Source of the DNA: Flavobacterium tagetis
GTDB lineage: Bacteria > Bacteroidota > Bacteroidia > Flavobacteriales > Flavobacteriaceae
Direction of reading: 5' to 3'
Length of the DNA: 64,000 nucleotides
Assembly (NCBI RefSeq): GCF_016735615.1
Contig: NZ_JAERSF010000001.1
Span: 62,001 to 126,000 of the forward strand
Of the stretch, positions 7,923 through 18,304 are shown piece by piece (position 1 is the first letter of the stretch; the number at the start of each line of letters is the position of its first letter). A program made the position numbers and the translations under genes. Under the pieces are notes generated by a model. The model was not told where the DNA came from. It made no database searches and was given only the letters and a program-made list of their open reading frames with translations.

Positions 7923-9194
7923 CTAATTATTTTTAAGCAACTCTAATCCGATAGCACATTTTAGGCAAGCCTTACGCTCACAATATTCATTTTTAAGCTC
8001 TAATAATGTCTGACTTTCAAATGCTGTTTTTGAATTGATTCCAAACGAATTAAACTTGTCTATAATGGCATTTTTTTCTGAAGCCACTTCATTTACAAAA
8101 TCAATTAAATTTTCTGAAATTGATTCTCCAATAATATTGGAATAAGTAAATTGAAGCGGAATAATCGTATTTATAATCAGGAGATCTATAAATGATTTAG
8201 AAAGCGTTTTAGACTTCTTCGGGCTCTCTTTGTCAAATTGATAATGATCTTGCCAATATGAGCTCGCAGACACACTCAGCAAACGATATACATCATCTAC
8301 TGATTTTAATTCGATAATCTTAGAAAACAAATTTTGATGTTTATGGTATAAAGCCCCTAACTGAGAGAGTCTAATTGTTGGAAAATTATCTGGGCGAAGT
8401 TTAAAAAACTGAAGAGGTTCTATATATGTTTTTTCTATTTGATATTTATGCAGTAGATAAAAATAACGAAACTTGAGATCTTTATAATAAACATCTTCTT
8501 TTTCTGCTTCTAACAATCCAGCAACACCAAAAAGCAGCGCTTCTAAATTTTCAGCTTCAAAACTTTCTTTTCTAATTATCGAAAACGGAATTGCCTTAGA
8601 AATTTGTAAAAAAGAATCTCCATTGGTGTTTAATCCAAAATTCTTTGCTAAAAGACAAAATAAGACTGCCTCCCAATCTTGACCAGTTTCTTCCAGTAAT
8701 TGATAAACAAACTTTGATTTTCGTTCTAACCGCTCAAAAAATAATCTTTCCTGCCAGTTTTTAAATATAAACCCATCAATTTCTTTTAATTGTCTTTCGC
8801 AAGAAATCCATGTTTTTGGAGCAAATAATGCATTATAATTTTCGATTATTTCTTTTGACACATAATCTTTGAGAACTAAAACCGGGATTTCAGTATTGTT
8901 TTCTCTAAAAATAGCTGTGTCATTCTCCCAAACTACATGAAGGATAACATTTTTATAAGCTGGATCTTTTTCGTGATTATGCAAATACCAATCTGAAGAT
9001 TTTAAATGAATCTCTATATTACCCGCCCATTTTTGATTTCCAATTTCGATATGTGCATTAAAAAAATCTGGTCCAGAAAGTTCTAGATAATCACCAGTTT
9101 TAAGAATAGTAATTAATTCACCTTGGACAGATTTTAAATTCAAGGCATCAAACTTCTTGAATTTCCAGAGATAATGCAGAAAGTCTTCTTTCAT
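7923..9194 (-). CDS. DUF2851 family protein
   Basis: A 423-residue protein recognised as DUF2851, found almost only in Bacteroidota. Visible features are an N-terminal beta-rich region (residues 20-105, with PDFFNAHIEIGNQKWAGNIE and SSDWYLHNHEKDPAYKNVIL), a helical middle part, and a C-terminal cysteine cluster in CERKACLKCAIGLELL that could bind metal. The N-terminal pattern of H, E, D and W residues has been compared with nuclease-like folds only loosely, so no function is assigned. No signal peptide, so cytoplasmic. Confidence 0.75.
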   Translation of the reverse strand: MKEDFLHYLWKFKKFDALNLKSVQGELITILKTGDYLELSGPDFFNAHIEIGNQKWAGNIEIHLKSSDWYLHNHEKDPAYKNVILHVVWENDTAIFRENNTEIPVLVLKDYVSKEIIENYNALFAPKTWISCERQLKEIDGFIFKNWQERLFFERLERKSKFVYQLLEETGQDWEAVLFCLLAKNFGLNTNGDSFLQISKAIPFSIIRKESFEAENLEALLFGVAGLLEAEKEDVYYKDLKFRYFYLLHKYQIEKTYIEPLQFFKLRPDNFPTIRLSQLGALYHKHQNLFSKIIELKSVDDVYRLLSVSASSYWQDHYQFDKESPKKSKTLSKSFIDLLIINTIIPLQFTYSNIIGESISENLIDFVNEVASEKNAIIDKFNSFGINSKTAFESQTLLELKNEYCERKACLKCAIGLELLKNN

Positions 9195-9268
9195 TTTAGA
9201 TTCTATAGTGTAATTACAAAATCTAAAAGTAATTAATTTTTAATACTATTCTTACAAAATAAAAATAT

Positions 9269-9751
9269 TTAACGAAGCATATATAGTTTAGCACAAGCTC
9301 TTGCATCTGATAACGCTTCATGGTGATTGAGCTGAATTTTCATTTTGCGACAACAATCGCTTAGTTTTGTTGGCTTAATGCCTTTTGCTTTGTAGATTTT
9401 AACTGTGCATTCCCATTTTGTAGCAATATTCAAATCGTCATAATTTAAGCCATGAAGCAGCATTGTTTTCATTAAAACATTCCGATCAAAACTTTCATTG
9501 TGCGCCACTACAACTCTATTTTTAAGCCTCTTTTCAATCTCGGGATATATCTGAAAAAAAGATTTTGCATTGATGGTATCTTTAGGATAAATTCCGTGAA
9601 CACGAATCGTAAAAGGATTATACTCGTTATTTGGCGGTTTAATTAAAGAAACATATTCGTCTATAATAATTCCGTTTTCGACTGTCACAATACCCACCGA
9701 ACACGGATGATATCCTGTTGCAGTTTCAAAATCGATAGCTGTAAAATTCAT
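9269..9751 (-). CDS. DEDDh 3'-5' exonuclease (DnaQ-like)
   Basis: A 160-residue exonuclease domain with all five catalytic residues of the DEDDh class: Asp7 and Glu9 in AIDFETA, Asp in AHNESFDRNVL (near residue 108), and His and Asp in HEALSDARACAKLY (near 144-149). The fold is that of the DNA polymerase III epsilon or ExoX type proofreading or trimming exonucleases. It is a stand-alone domain, so its role in DNA repair or RNA turnover is undetermined. It lies between DUF2851 and the cystathionine beta-synthase gene, on the same strand but with gaps of about 75 bp. Confidence 0.85.
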   Translation of the reverse strand: MNFTAIDFETATGYHPCSVGIVTVENGIIIDEYVSLIKPPNNEYNPFTIRVHGIYPKDTINAKSFFQIYPEIEKRLKNRVVVAHNESFDRNVLMKTMLLHGLNYDDLNIATKWECTVKIYKAKGIKPTKLSDCCRKMKIQLNHHEALSDARACAKLYMLR

Positions 9752-9829
9752 TTTAATTTTTTAAAAGACAAATCCATAAACCTAATTGCATTACAACAAG
9801 GTTTATGGATTGTTTTTGTTTATAAAGGC

Positions 9830-11191
9830 TTACTTAATTGAGCCTATAATATCATATTTAGTAATAATATGATGTTGTCCGTTTCCTAAATCGACCAAAA
9901 CAGCATCATTTTCTTTGCTGAAAAGTTTTGAAACTTCTTCAATTGGCGTTCCTAATTTTACAATCGGGAAAGGTTTACCCATTACTTCTTTAATTGGTTT
10001 TTCGGCAACATTTTTATCAGCAACATAGCTTCTAAATAAATCCGTTTCATCTACAGAACCCACAAATCCATTGATGTCAACAACCGGAATCTGCGAAATT
10101 TTATATTTACGCATACGCTCAATTGCATGAGAAACCAATTCTTCTGTACGTACCACAATCAGTTCCTTATCAATATGATCTTTTATAACGTCTTCTGCTT
10201 TTGTTACGTTTTCTTCTAAGAATCCGCGTTCACGCATCCAATCATCATTGAACATTTTACCTACATAACGGCTTCCAGAATCGTGAAATAATACCACAAC
10301 AACATCTTCTGGTTTAAAATGCTCTTTTAGCTGTAATAAACCTTTTATACAAGCTCCTGCAGAATTTCCAACAAAAATCCCTTCTTCAAGAGCAATCTTT
10401 CTAGTATAGACTGCAGCATCTTTATCGGTTACTTTTGTAAAACCATCAATTAGAGAAAAGTCAACATTCTTAGGCAGAATATCTTCTCCAATACCTTCTG
10501 TTATATAAGAGTAAATTTCGTTTTCGTCGAAGATTCCTGTTTCGTGATATTTCTTAAATACAGAACCATAAGTATCAATTCCCCAGATTTTAATATTCGG
10601 ATTTTGTTCTTTCAAGTATTTTCCAACTCCAGAAATAGTTCCTCCTGTTCCAACTCCCACAACAAAGTGTGTAATTTTTCCGTCTGTCTGTTTCCATATT
10701 TCTGGTCCAGTCTGCTCATAATGCGCCAACGAATTTGACATATTATCATACTGATTTACATACCAAGAATTTGGGGTCTCTTCTGCCAAACGCTTTGAAA
10801 CAGAATAGTAAGAACGTGGATCTGTGGGTTCAACATCTGTAGGGCAAACAACAACTTTTGCTCCAACAGCACGAAGAATATCCATTTTTTCTTTAGACTG
10901 TTTGTCTGAGATTACACAAATTAATTTATAGCCTTTTACGATTGCCACAAGTGCAAGTCCCATTCCTGTATTTCCAGAAGTTCCTTCAATAATAGTTCCT
11001 CCAGGTTTTAGTCGGCCATCTGCCTCTGCATCTTCAATCATTTTTACAGCCATTCTGTCTTTTACAGAATTACCTGGATTAAAGGTTTCGACTTTTGCCA
11101 ATACTAACGCATCAATTTCAGCAACAATTTTGTTGAGTTTTACCAATGGTGTATTACCAATTGTTTCTAAAATATTATTTGAAAAGTCCAT
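9830..11191 (-). CDS. Cystathionine beta-synthase / PLP-dependent cysteine synthase with CBS domains
   Basis: A 453-residue enzyme. Residues 1-325 form the fold-type II PLP domain: Lys44 in NPGNSVKDRMA is the Schiff-base lysine, EGTSGNTGMGLA (69-80) binds substrate carboxylate, and GTGGTISGVGKYLKE binds the PLP phosphate. Residues about 335-453 hold two CBS motifs (ELVSHAIERMRKYKISQIPVVD and VGSVDETDLFRSYV), which usually bind adenosyl compounds and regulate activity. The reaction is condensation of serine or O-acetylserine with homocysteine or sulfide. The domain order matches eukaryotic-type cystathionine beta-synthase. No haem-binding N-terminal extension is present. Confidence 0.87.
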   Translation of the reverse strand: MDFSNNILETIGNTPLVKLNKIVAEIDALVLAKVETFNPGNSVKDRMAVKMIEDAEADGRLKPGGTIIEGTSGNTGMGLALVAIVKGYKLICVISDKQSKEKMDILRAVGAKVVVCPTDVEPTDPRSYYSVSKRLAEETPNSWYVNQYDNMSNSLAHYEQTGPEIWKQTDGKITHFVVGVGTGGTISGVGKYLKEQNPNIKIWGIDTYGSVFKKYHETGIFDENEIYSYITEGIGEDILPKNVDFSLIDGFTKVTDKDAAVYTRKIALEEGIFVGNSAGACIKGLLQLKEHFKPEDVVVVLFHDSGSRYVGKMFNDDWMRERGFLEENVTKAEDVIKDHIDKELIVVRTEELVSHAIERMRKYKISQIPVVDINGFVGSVDETDLFRSYVADKNVAEKPIKEVMGKPFPIVKLGTPIEEVSKLFSKENDAVLVDLGNGQHHIITKYDIIGSIK

Positions 11192-11236
11192 TTTTATTTA
11201 AGTTTTATTAAGTGGTTCTAAATAATAAGCCAGTTT

Positions 11237-13222
11237 TTATTGGAAGAAATTCCAAACCAGACCAAAGCGCAGTACAAAATCACGATACGGATTATGTGGT
11301 GCAGCATAATAATTACTTTGTGAAAATAAAGCATTAAAATGCTCTGCTTTTAAATAAAAACGAGTCTGGCGTATTCTGGCATTTACAAAGAAATCGAATG
11401 TTGCAAAACCTCCAATTTTCTTATCCTGCTGTACAAAAAATTCTGCAATTACAGGGTTATAATCATCTCCGTAATATTTTGTCATATAATTAAATACAAG
11501 TCCGGCTTGCATAAACAATGCTTTTTTAAAGAAATGATTAGAATAATAGAATGTATTTCTAGTTACAAAATCAGGCACATTTAAAACTAAATCTGACTGA
11601 TCTACTTTTTGATACAAAAGTGTATTATCTAGTGCAAAAGGTCCAAATTTAAACTCTCGACTTGCTTTTATTTCTAAATAATTAATCACATTTCCGTACT
11701 GCATTGGTTTAACGATTTGTTCACTCACTGCTTTCTGAGCATCTGTAGCCATATCTGTGAAATACAAATGATCTTTTAATACCGTATATTGAACTTGTCC
11801 AGTCAACCAAGGAGTTGTAATTTCTGCACTTAGCGAATTAATTTTTTCATTTTTAAAATTATTTGACCAATTGTACGAAATCCAGCTACTTTGGTACAAA
11901 TTATAATTGTTATTAGGCAGTTTGTTGATATTGCGATATCTAAAATCAAATTTAATTTTTTCGCTCATATCATATCGCAACTTAGCATCTAAATCTGAAA
12001 GCGATTCCTTGGTGATTGACCTTGAATACAAAAATCTACCATTCCATTTGTTTTTCTGATATTCATATTGAGCACCAAAATTATTAAACTGTAAATACAA
12101 ATTGTCAGGAACAGCATTTCCATCTGCATCAACAATAATTCGGCCGTATTGGTAATTTGATCTGTAATCGTCTACAAAAAATATAAATTTCCCTAATAAT
12201 GAATTTTCGTAAGCTGCCCCTACCTTATTATACAGTCTTTCATATTTAGTTTGATCATTAATATTACTTGCTGCGTAAGACTCTCCAAATCGCTGTATAC
12301 GCGTAGTCGATCCATCATTGGCTGTTATAGTAGAAATTACAGTTGGCTGTTTATACTCATAATCTTTGTACTCATAATTAAACTGATGCGTTATATATAG
12401 GTTATTACTTCCATCAGTTGGGTTTACCCTAAAAGCATGATCAAAAAACAGTCTTCGTCCTTTTAAAAAGGATTCTGCATCAGTCAAATAAACCTGTAAT
12501 CTTTGTCGGTTTTTATAATCTTTATTATCACTTTCAAAATCAGCATCGTTCGTTATACCTCCATTTTCTTCATTCAATATATCCTGATTCGTAAAATGAG
12601 CGTTTATTGCGTAACGTTTATTGGTTGTTGCATAACTGGTTGTAATTCTTAAATTTCCAGCACTGACCAATTGATTGTTGTAATCTCCTTCAGATCTTAA
12701 TCCTTTATATGCAATTGAAAAATTAAGATTTTTAGAAGCATTTAATGTGATAAAAGAATCTACATTTTGTCCTTTTTTTATAGTCGTATTAAAAAATAAC
12801 TCTGTAAAAGGAGTTGCAACAGAATAATATCTAATTTGATCTGCTTGCATATAAAGCGAATGCTTCCCGTTAAAACCAATTTCAGGATATGGAGAAAAAC
12901 TGGTTAAGCTATATTGCAACGTGTTTAAAGGCTGGCCTATATTAGATAATTCCTGAAGTCCAAAAAGATCTTTTCTAAGATGATTTTGTCTGTAAGCACT
13001 TTTAATAGTCAGCGAGGTATCCGCATAAATGGTATCATGTTCTAATGTCACAATTTTATACTGATCTATCGTCGCTATTTTTTGTTTTTTCTTTTTTACG
13101 GTATCTGTTATACTAGAATATTCCGTATTCATATCTAAATTATTTTTAGAAGCAGTTTTTTTTTCTTGCGAAAACAATAAAGTTGGAACAACTAATAGAT
13201 ATAGAAAAATGAATATTCTCAT
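11237..13222 (-). CDS. Putative outer-membrane porin (PF14121-type)
   Basis: A 661-residue protein with a signal peptide (residues 1-18, FLYLLVVPTLLFSQ) and no other hydrophobic helices. The rest is a series of alternating aromatic/polar strands, such as NNLYITHQFNYEYKDYEYK, KIKFDFRYRNINKLPNNNYN and RIRQTRFYLKAEHFNALF, ending in FGLVWNFFQ, as in outer-membrane beta-barrels. It matches the putative-porin family of Flavobacteria. Substrate is unknown. It is just upstream of the cystathionine beta-synthase gene (45 bp) on the same strand and might be co-transcribed. Confidence 0.75.
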   Translation of the reverse strand: MRIFIFLYLLVVPTLLFSQEKKTASKNNLDMNTEYSSITDTVKKKKQKIATIDQYKIVTLEHDTIYADTSLTIKSAYRQNHLRKDLFGLQELSNIGQPLNTLQYSLTSFSPYPEIGFNGKHSLYMQADQIRYYSVATPFTELFFNTTIKKGQNVDSFITLNASKNLNFSIAYKGLRSEGDYNNQLVSAGNLRITTSYATTNKRYAINAHFTNQDILNEENGGITNDADFESDNKDYKNRQRLQVYLTDAESFLKGRRLFFDHAFRVNPTDGSNNLYITHQFNYEYKDYEYKQPTVISTITANDGSTTRIQRFGESYAASNINDQTKYERLYNKVGAAYENSLLGKFIFFVDDYRSNYQYGRIIVDADGNAVPDNLYLQFNNFGAQYEYQKNKWNGRFLYSRSITKESLSDLDAKLRYDMSEKIKFDFRYRNINKLPNNNYNLYQSSWISYNWSNNFKNEKINSLSAEITTPWLTGQVQYTVLKDHLYFTDMATDAQKAVSEQIVKPMQYGNVINYLEIKASREFKFGPFALDNTLLYQKVDQSDLVLNVPDFVTRNTFYYSNHFFKKALFMQAGLVFNYMTKYYGDDYNPVIAEFFVQQDKKIGGFATFDFFVNARIRQTRFYLKAEHFNALFSQSNYYAAPHNPYRDFVLRFGLVWNFFQ

Positions 13223-13346
13223 TTGATGGCTTTATATAAAATTATTTCGAAAAAATTTAGTGAAGCAAAGGTAAAAGATAAAAACGTATAAATAAAAAAA
13301 CATAATATATAATATGAAACTAGAATTGTTTCGGTCTTTAGGAAAC

Positions 13347-13377
13347 GAAAACCCCGTATACAAAAGTATACGGGGCT
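13347..13377 (-). terminator. Terminator of the SusC/SusD operon
   Basis: ACCCCGTATAC (13351-13361) pairs with GTATACGGGG (13366-13375) over loop AAAA. On the minus strand it is followed by TTTTCGTTT. It lies about 95 bp past the susD stop. Confidence 0.75.
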
Positions 13378-13472
13378 CTCAAAAAAAATCAAAATATTTA
13401 TTTTTCTTATTCCCAAATTGGGTATAAATCAATTTTAATCATCAACTTAATTGATATAGAACATTCTAAAGA

Positions 13473-14987
13473 TTAGAATTTATCCCAGAACAATTTAGTA
13501 TTTAATAAATCTCCACCAATATCAGCAGCAGCTTTAGTATAATTTGCCTTATTTATACTTGCTTCTACACCTGGATAAGTGTATCTAACTGGTACAGTGA
13601 AAATAAGCTTATTGATAGCTGCTTGTGGTGCTTTTAATACAGGGAAATCCAATCTTCTGTAAGATGTCCATGCTTCGTATCCTCTGTTATAAAGAGCAAA
13701 CCATGCTTGATTACCAATTTTTTCTTTATACGTAGCTCCACTTAACGGATTATTATAATCTACTTTTGGGCTCGCAATATAAGCATCAATAGCAGCAGTA
13801 TTAGTTACTCCCCAATCTGCCATAGAAGCTCTAATACCTGCATCATAGTATACTTTTGCTTGAGCAGAACCACCTGGAATTAAACTTTTCTCAGCAGCTT
13901 CTGCTAATAAGAAATTCAACTCAGCGAAATCAAAGATATTTCCTGGAAAAGCAGGATTATTTAATGTAGACGTTATTTGCGAGTAAGTCGTATAAACATT
14001 TCCTGCACCATAAGTTCCACCAACAAATGTTCTTCCTGCAGGAATAACAGGAGCTGGAGAAGTTAGATTAGTAAAATATTTAGGCATCCTTGGGTCACCG
14101 CCAGGAACAACAGCATCCATAGCAGAAACAAAAGGCTCAGCAGGAATAAAATCAAATCTCTGACTAGTTACTAAATCAGCATACAATGGATTTTGATTTC
14201 CTGATGTAGTCAAATAAGTCAATTTTGTATTATCAGCATTACTAGCCAAAGCACCAGAAGCTAGAGCTGCCTGAACTTGAGTAGTTGCGTATGCTGGATC
14301 AATATCAGACATATTAACTGCCATTCTAATTATCAACGAGTTAGCAAATTTCATCCATTTCGCATTACTTGCAGCATTACCTGAATAGATAATATCCGCA
14401 GCACCAAAGTTAGCTGCTGCACTATTCGTTTTTAAAACAGCAACATCTGCATTTAATCTTTTAATAAGATCTATGTAGATAGTTTTTGCATCATCATAAG
14501 CTGGTAAAGGATATTTCTGAATATCAATTGCCTGTGTGTAAGGAACGTTTCCAAAAGTATCTACCAATACACTATAAGCATAAGCTTCCAAAATATCAAT
14601 AAGCGCCAATTTATTTTGCTTAATTGCCTCATCTGCAGGAGTTGCAGTAGCTGTTGCTGCAATCATAACTCTTGAATCATGAAAATCAGCTAGAACATCT
14701 CTGTACAAAACCAAAAAGTGCGTATCAGGAATTTTTCTATTTGTAATGTTATACTGGCTTTCATCAGGATAAGTAGTTTCCGTCCATTGTTGTGCAAATA
14801 ATCTAAAAACATTATTATTTACACTAGTACTAACCATTTGATCGACTAATTTTTTCTCAGCATTTGTAAACAAATATTCAGCTTTGGTGGTTGTTGGTCT
14901 TTTCGGATCAACATTCATATCTGTAATGTCTTGGCTGCACGAAACCATCATACCTACCACAGACATTAATAAAAGTACTTTTTTCAT
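13473..14987 (-). CDS. SusD/RagB-family lipoprotein (SusD-like_2 type)
   Basis: A 504-residue surface lipoprotein with lipobox VGMMVSCSQ (Cys17). The mature protein begins DITDMNVDPKRPTTTKAEYL, the usual start of the SusD-like_2 group, followed by TPR-like helices. The conserved segment FAELNFLLAEAAE lies near residues 360-372, and GNQAWFALYNRGYEAWTSYRR near 430-450 matches the family's C-terminal substrate-facing region. SusD proteins cap the SusC transporter and capture oligosaccharides or peptides at the cell surface. The gene overlaps the susC stop region (3 bp gap), so the pair is one operon. Confidence 0.88.
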   Translation of the reverse strand: MKKVLLLMSVVGMMVSCSQDITDMNVDPKRPTTTKAEYLFTNAEKKLVDQMVSTSVNNNVFRLFAQQWTETTYPDESQYNITNRKIPDTHFLVLYRDVLADFHDSRVMIAATATATPADEAIKQNKLALIDILEAYAYSVLVDTFGNVPYTQAIDIQKYPLPAYDDAKTIYIDLIKRLNADVAVLKTNSAAANFGAADIIYSGNAASNAKWMKFANSLIIRMAVNMSDIDPAYATTQVQAALASGALASNADNTKLTYLTTSGNQNPLYADLVTSQRFDFIPAEPFVSAMDAVVPGGDPRMPKYFTNLTSPAPVIPAGRTFVGGTYGAGNVYTTYSQITSTLNNPAFPGNIFDFAELNFLLAEAAEKSLIPGGSAQAKVYYDAGIRASMADWGVTNTAAIDAYIASPKVDYNNPLSGATYKEKIGNQAWFALYNRGYEAWTSYRRLDFPVLKAPQAAINKLIFTVPVRYTYPGVEASINKANYTKAAADIGGDLLNTKLFWDKF

Positions 14988-14990
14988 GAT

Positions 14991-17900
14991 TTAAAATTTT
15001 AATGTTAGGTTACAACCAATGTTTCTTGTTGTAGGAAGTGAACCTCCTGAATAACCTGATGATAAGTTACCTGAACTTATACCACTTTCTGGATCTGCAT
15101 CTGGAAGATTTTTACTGATGATCCATAAGTTAGAACCTACTAAAGAAAGACGTAAATCATTCAAACCTGCTTTAGCTATAAATTGTTTAGGGAAGCTATA
15201 AGTAATACTTACCTCTCTTAATTTAACATAACTTGCATCGTAAACAAATGCTTTTTGCGGATTATTGTTGTATCCATAGATACTTCCAGCTACTTCAGGA
15301 CTTGGCGTTCTTGTAGTATTAGGAGTTCCATCTTCATTTACTCCTGGTAAAATAACACCTCCACCATTAGCAAGTGTATTTCTTACAGGGTTTCCAAGCT
15401 CATTGTTTCCTGCTGTAGAAGTATATAAACCAGAGCTTTGTCCATAATATTGGTCAAGAGAGAAAATATCTCCTCCTTTTTGAACATCAATTAAGAAACC
15501 TAGAGAAACTTGTTTGTAAGTAAATTTGTTACGAATACCTCCAATCCAATCTGGAGTAACATTACCAATTACATTATTAGTAGTTGCAGTTTGTAAATAC
15601 ACTCCATTTTTAGTTACTCTTTGACCGTCTGCACTGTAGATATAATCTTTTCCAAGAATATCTCCATAAGCATGTCCTTTTGTACCAACGATACTAACAC
15701 CTCCTTGGAATGTTCCAATTGTTAAAACATCAACACCTGGTGCTAAAGCTACAACTGTATTCTCATTTTTAGACCAGTTTAGGTTAATATCCCACTGGAA
15801 ATCTTTTGTTTTGAAAGGAGTTGCATTGAACACTACCTCAATACCTTTATTTTCTACAGATCCTGCGTTTACATATCTAGAAGAGTTACCAGTTGCAGTA
15901 GAATAATCTACTGGGAAAATTTGATCTTCACTTAAACTTTTATAAACACTTACATCAAAACCTAATCTTCTGTCAAGGAATTGCATCTCTAAACCAAGTT
16001 CTTTAGATGTAGTTTTTACAGGGTGCAAATCTGGATTGTTAGCAATGTTCGGTCTTGAATAAAGTTGGTTTGAACCAAATGGGTTAAATTTAGTAAATAC
16101 ATCTTGCAATGCATATGCGTCAATACTTCCTTGTGGATTCTCTGCATAACTTGCTCTAAGTTTACCGAAAGATAACCATGGTTGATTAATATGACTTGTG
16201 AAAACATAACTTCCAGAAACAGAGTACGTATTAACATCGTTGTCGTCTTGTGGCAACATAGAGAATGCATCATTACGTACAGTTCCTTCTAAATAAAGGA
16301 AATCTCTGAACCCTACCGAAGCAGATGCATAAATACTGTTTACAGCTGTGTTATCTTCAGCCTCAATTGGGAATGGAGAAGCATTTACTGAATTTGATAA
16401 TGCATAGATTCCTGGAATAATAAGTCCTCCATCTGTAGAAGCTAATGTAGAAGTACGTCTAGTTCTTAAAGCATTATAACCAACTAAACCTGTTAATGTG
16501 AAATCTTCAGTAATTTTTTTATTGAAGTTCAATGTAACCTGATAGTTTTGCTCAGAAAACATACCAGTATACTTTTGGTATCCTGAACCAACAGCTAAAC
16601 GGTTGATTCCAAATGTTCCTGCCAAAGATCCTACTGCTTTTCTCTCTTCACGTAATTCTGAATAAGTATCTGTACTTATTTTTCCTGTAGCGTTTAACCA
16701 ATCTGTAAATTTATAATCTAACTGACCATAACCGATGAAACGATTTCTTTCGTCTGTTTGGTAGTTTCTATATCTTGTAAAATATGGGTTATCCCAATAT
16801 TTAGGATTTGTATTTCCATTAGCAGGATCTGCCATGTTCCATGAAATATTTTGTCCGCCTGAATTTTGGAAAACTTCTTTTTGAGATTGAATATCTACGT
16901 TAGTTCCCCACCATTGACGGAATAAACCAGCAACGTTATCACCACCGTAACCAGTAGTGTTTCTACCCATTGTAGTTTGAGCTAAATAATTTGCAAAAAC
17001 ACTTGCAGATAATTTATCTGTTAATTTGTGGTTGAATTTAATACTTGCATTATTTTTCTTCAATTCACTATTTGGCAAAATACCATTCTCTTTATAGTTG
17101 TTGTAATTGATAACAAAGTTGCTTTTATCTGTACCCCCTTCAAAAGAGATTGAGTTATTGAATGTTTGTGCTGTTTGAAAAAATGTAATTGGACCATTTT
17201 TAGCAGCAACCCATGGAGATTTTTGTCCAAATTTTGAAGAATATGGAGAATAAGATTCCCAAGTATAAACAGAAAGATTTGGATCAAACGCAACACCGTA
17301 AGAAGCATCATCTGTTGTACTTACAACTTGGTTACCATTTTTATCTATAACAAAAAATGCACCTGTTGGTCCAACTGGAGTCCCTTTTGGATTACCATTG
17401 GCATCATAAGTTGGTCCATATCCTTGACCATATTTGTTTTGGTAAACAGGGAAAGTGTTTTTATCAACTGATCCAACACCAAACTCACTAGAAATAGTAA
17501 TTCCCATACCTTTTTGAGCTTTACCTTTTTTGGTAGTAATCATAATTACACCATTACCAGCTTGAAACCCGTATAAAGCAGATGCAGCAGCACCTTTCAA
17601 TATATTTAATGTTTCAATATCATCAGGATTAATATCCATACCAGCATTACCATAATCATAAGTATTACGTGCTCCTGCTGTTTGTGCTCCATTACTAGAG
17701 TTCACATTCGAGTTATTAATAGGCATACCATCAATAACAATAAGCATTTGGTTATTTCCAGTAAGGTTTTTAACACCTCTTGAAACTACGTTTGTAGATC
17801 CTCCAAAGTTTGTATTTCTTCTAATTTGTACCCCAGCAGATTTACCAGAAAGATCGTTAAGGAAGTTAGGACCGGCAGTACCACCAACTAAGTCTTCTCC

Positions 17901-18278
17901 TTTTATTTCCTGAGTAGTATACCCAAGAGCTTTTTTCTCTCTCTTAATACCTAATGCAGTTACTACTACACCTTCAAGTTCAACTGATGAACTTACTAAT
18001 TTTGCATTTACAGAAGTTGAGCTTGCTGCAATTTCTTGGGTTTTCATCCCAATGTAAGTAAATACCAAGATTTGATTTGGGGATGCTTTGATAGAATATT
18101 TTCCATCAAAATCTGTTTGTGTTCCAACTTTTGTTCCTTTAACTAAAACACTCACACCTGGCAAAGGCATTCCTGCGTTATCGGAAACAATTCCTGAAAC
18201 AGCTCTTTCTTGCGCAAAGGTAAGTTGCGCTATAAGTACTAATAATAGCACTAAGAATCCATTAAACTTTAGTTTCAT
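14991..18278 (-). CDS. SusC/RagA-family TonB-linked outer-membrane transporter
   Basis: A 1095-residue TonB-dependent transporter. Signal peptide 1-22; carboxypeptidase-D regulatory-like domain about 27-105 (VSGIVSDNAGMPLPGVSVLV, the classic SusC start); linker VVVTALGIKREKKALGY, the TonB box region; plug domain about 118-250 (VVSRGVKNLTGNNQMLIVID, IETLNILKGAAASALYG); then a 22-strand barrel ending in NIGCNLTLKF with terminal Phe. It imports bulky ligands across the outer membrane together with the adjacent SusD protein. No glycoside hydrolase, sigma/anti-sigma pair or hybrid sensor flanks it, so substrate is unknown; the pair is a RagAB-like orphan. Confidence 0.9.
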   Translation of the reverse strand: MKLKFNGFLVLLLVLIAQLTFAQERAVSGIVSDNAGMPLPGVSVLVKGTKVGTQTDFDGKYSIKASPNQILVFTYIGMKTQEIAASSTSVNAKLVSSSVELEGVVVTALGIKREKKALGYTTQEIKGEDLVGGTAGPNFLNDLSGKSAGVQIRRNTNFGGSTNVVSRGVKNLTGNNQMLIVIDGMPINNSNVNSSNGAQTAGARNTYDYGNAGMDINPDDIETLNILKGAAASALYGFQAGNGVIMITTKKGKAQKGMGITISSEFGVGSVDKNTFPVYQNKYGQGYGPTYDANGNPKGTPVGPTGAFFVIDKNGNQVVSTTDDASYGVAFDPNLSVYTWESYSPYSSKFGQKSPWVAAKNGPITFFQTAQTFNNSISFEGGTDKSNFVINYNNYKENGILPNSELKKNNASIKFNHKLTDKLSASVFANYLAQTTMGRNTTGYGGDNVAGLFRQWWGTNVDIQSQKEVFQNSGGQNISWNMADPANGNTNPKYWDNPYFTRYRNYQTDERNRFIGYGQLDYKFTDWLNATGKISTDTYSELREERKAVGSLAGTFGINRLAVGSGYQKYTGMFSEQNYQVTLNFNKKITEDFTLTGLVGYNALRTRRTSTLASTDGGLIIPGIYALSNSVNASPFPIEAEDNTAVNSIYASASVGFRDFLYLEGTVRNDAFSMLPQDDNDVNTYSVSGSYVFTSHINQPWLSFGKLRASYAENPQGSIDAYALQDVFTKFNPFGSNQLYSRPNIANNPDLHPVKTTSKELGLEMQFLDRRLGFDVSVYKSLSEDQIFPVDYSTATGNSSRYVNAGSVENKGIEVVFNATPFKTKDFQWDINLNWSKNENTVVALAPGVDVLTIGTFQGGVSIVGTKGHAYGDILGKDYIYSADGQRVTKNGVYLQTATTNNVIGNVTPDWIGGIRNKFTYKQVSLGFLIDVQKGGDIFSLDQYYGQSSGLYTSTAGNNELGNPVRNTLANGGGVILPGVNEDGTPNTTRTPSPEVAGSIYGYNNNPQKAFVYDASYVKLREVSITYSFPKQFIAKAGLNDLRLSLVGSNLWIISKNLPDADPESGISSGNLSSGYSGGSLPTTRNIGCNLTLKF

Positions 18279-18304
18279 TTTATAAATTTTGAATTAGTAA
18301 GTCG

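Noticed and set aside
13219-13416. 65-codon open frame on the minus strand upstream of the porin gene
   Set aside because: It contains the SusD-operon terminator hairpin, has no domain, and its sequence is dominated by hydrophobic and aromatic residues from AT-rich DNA.
16016-16273. 85-codon open frame inside susC on the same strand
   Set aside because: An alternative-frame shadow of susC with no separate ribosome-binding site.
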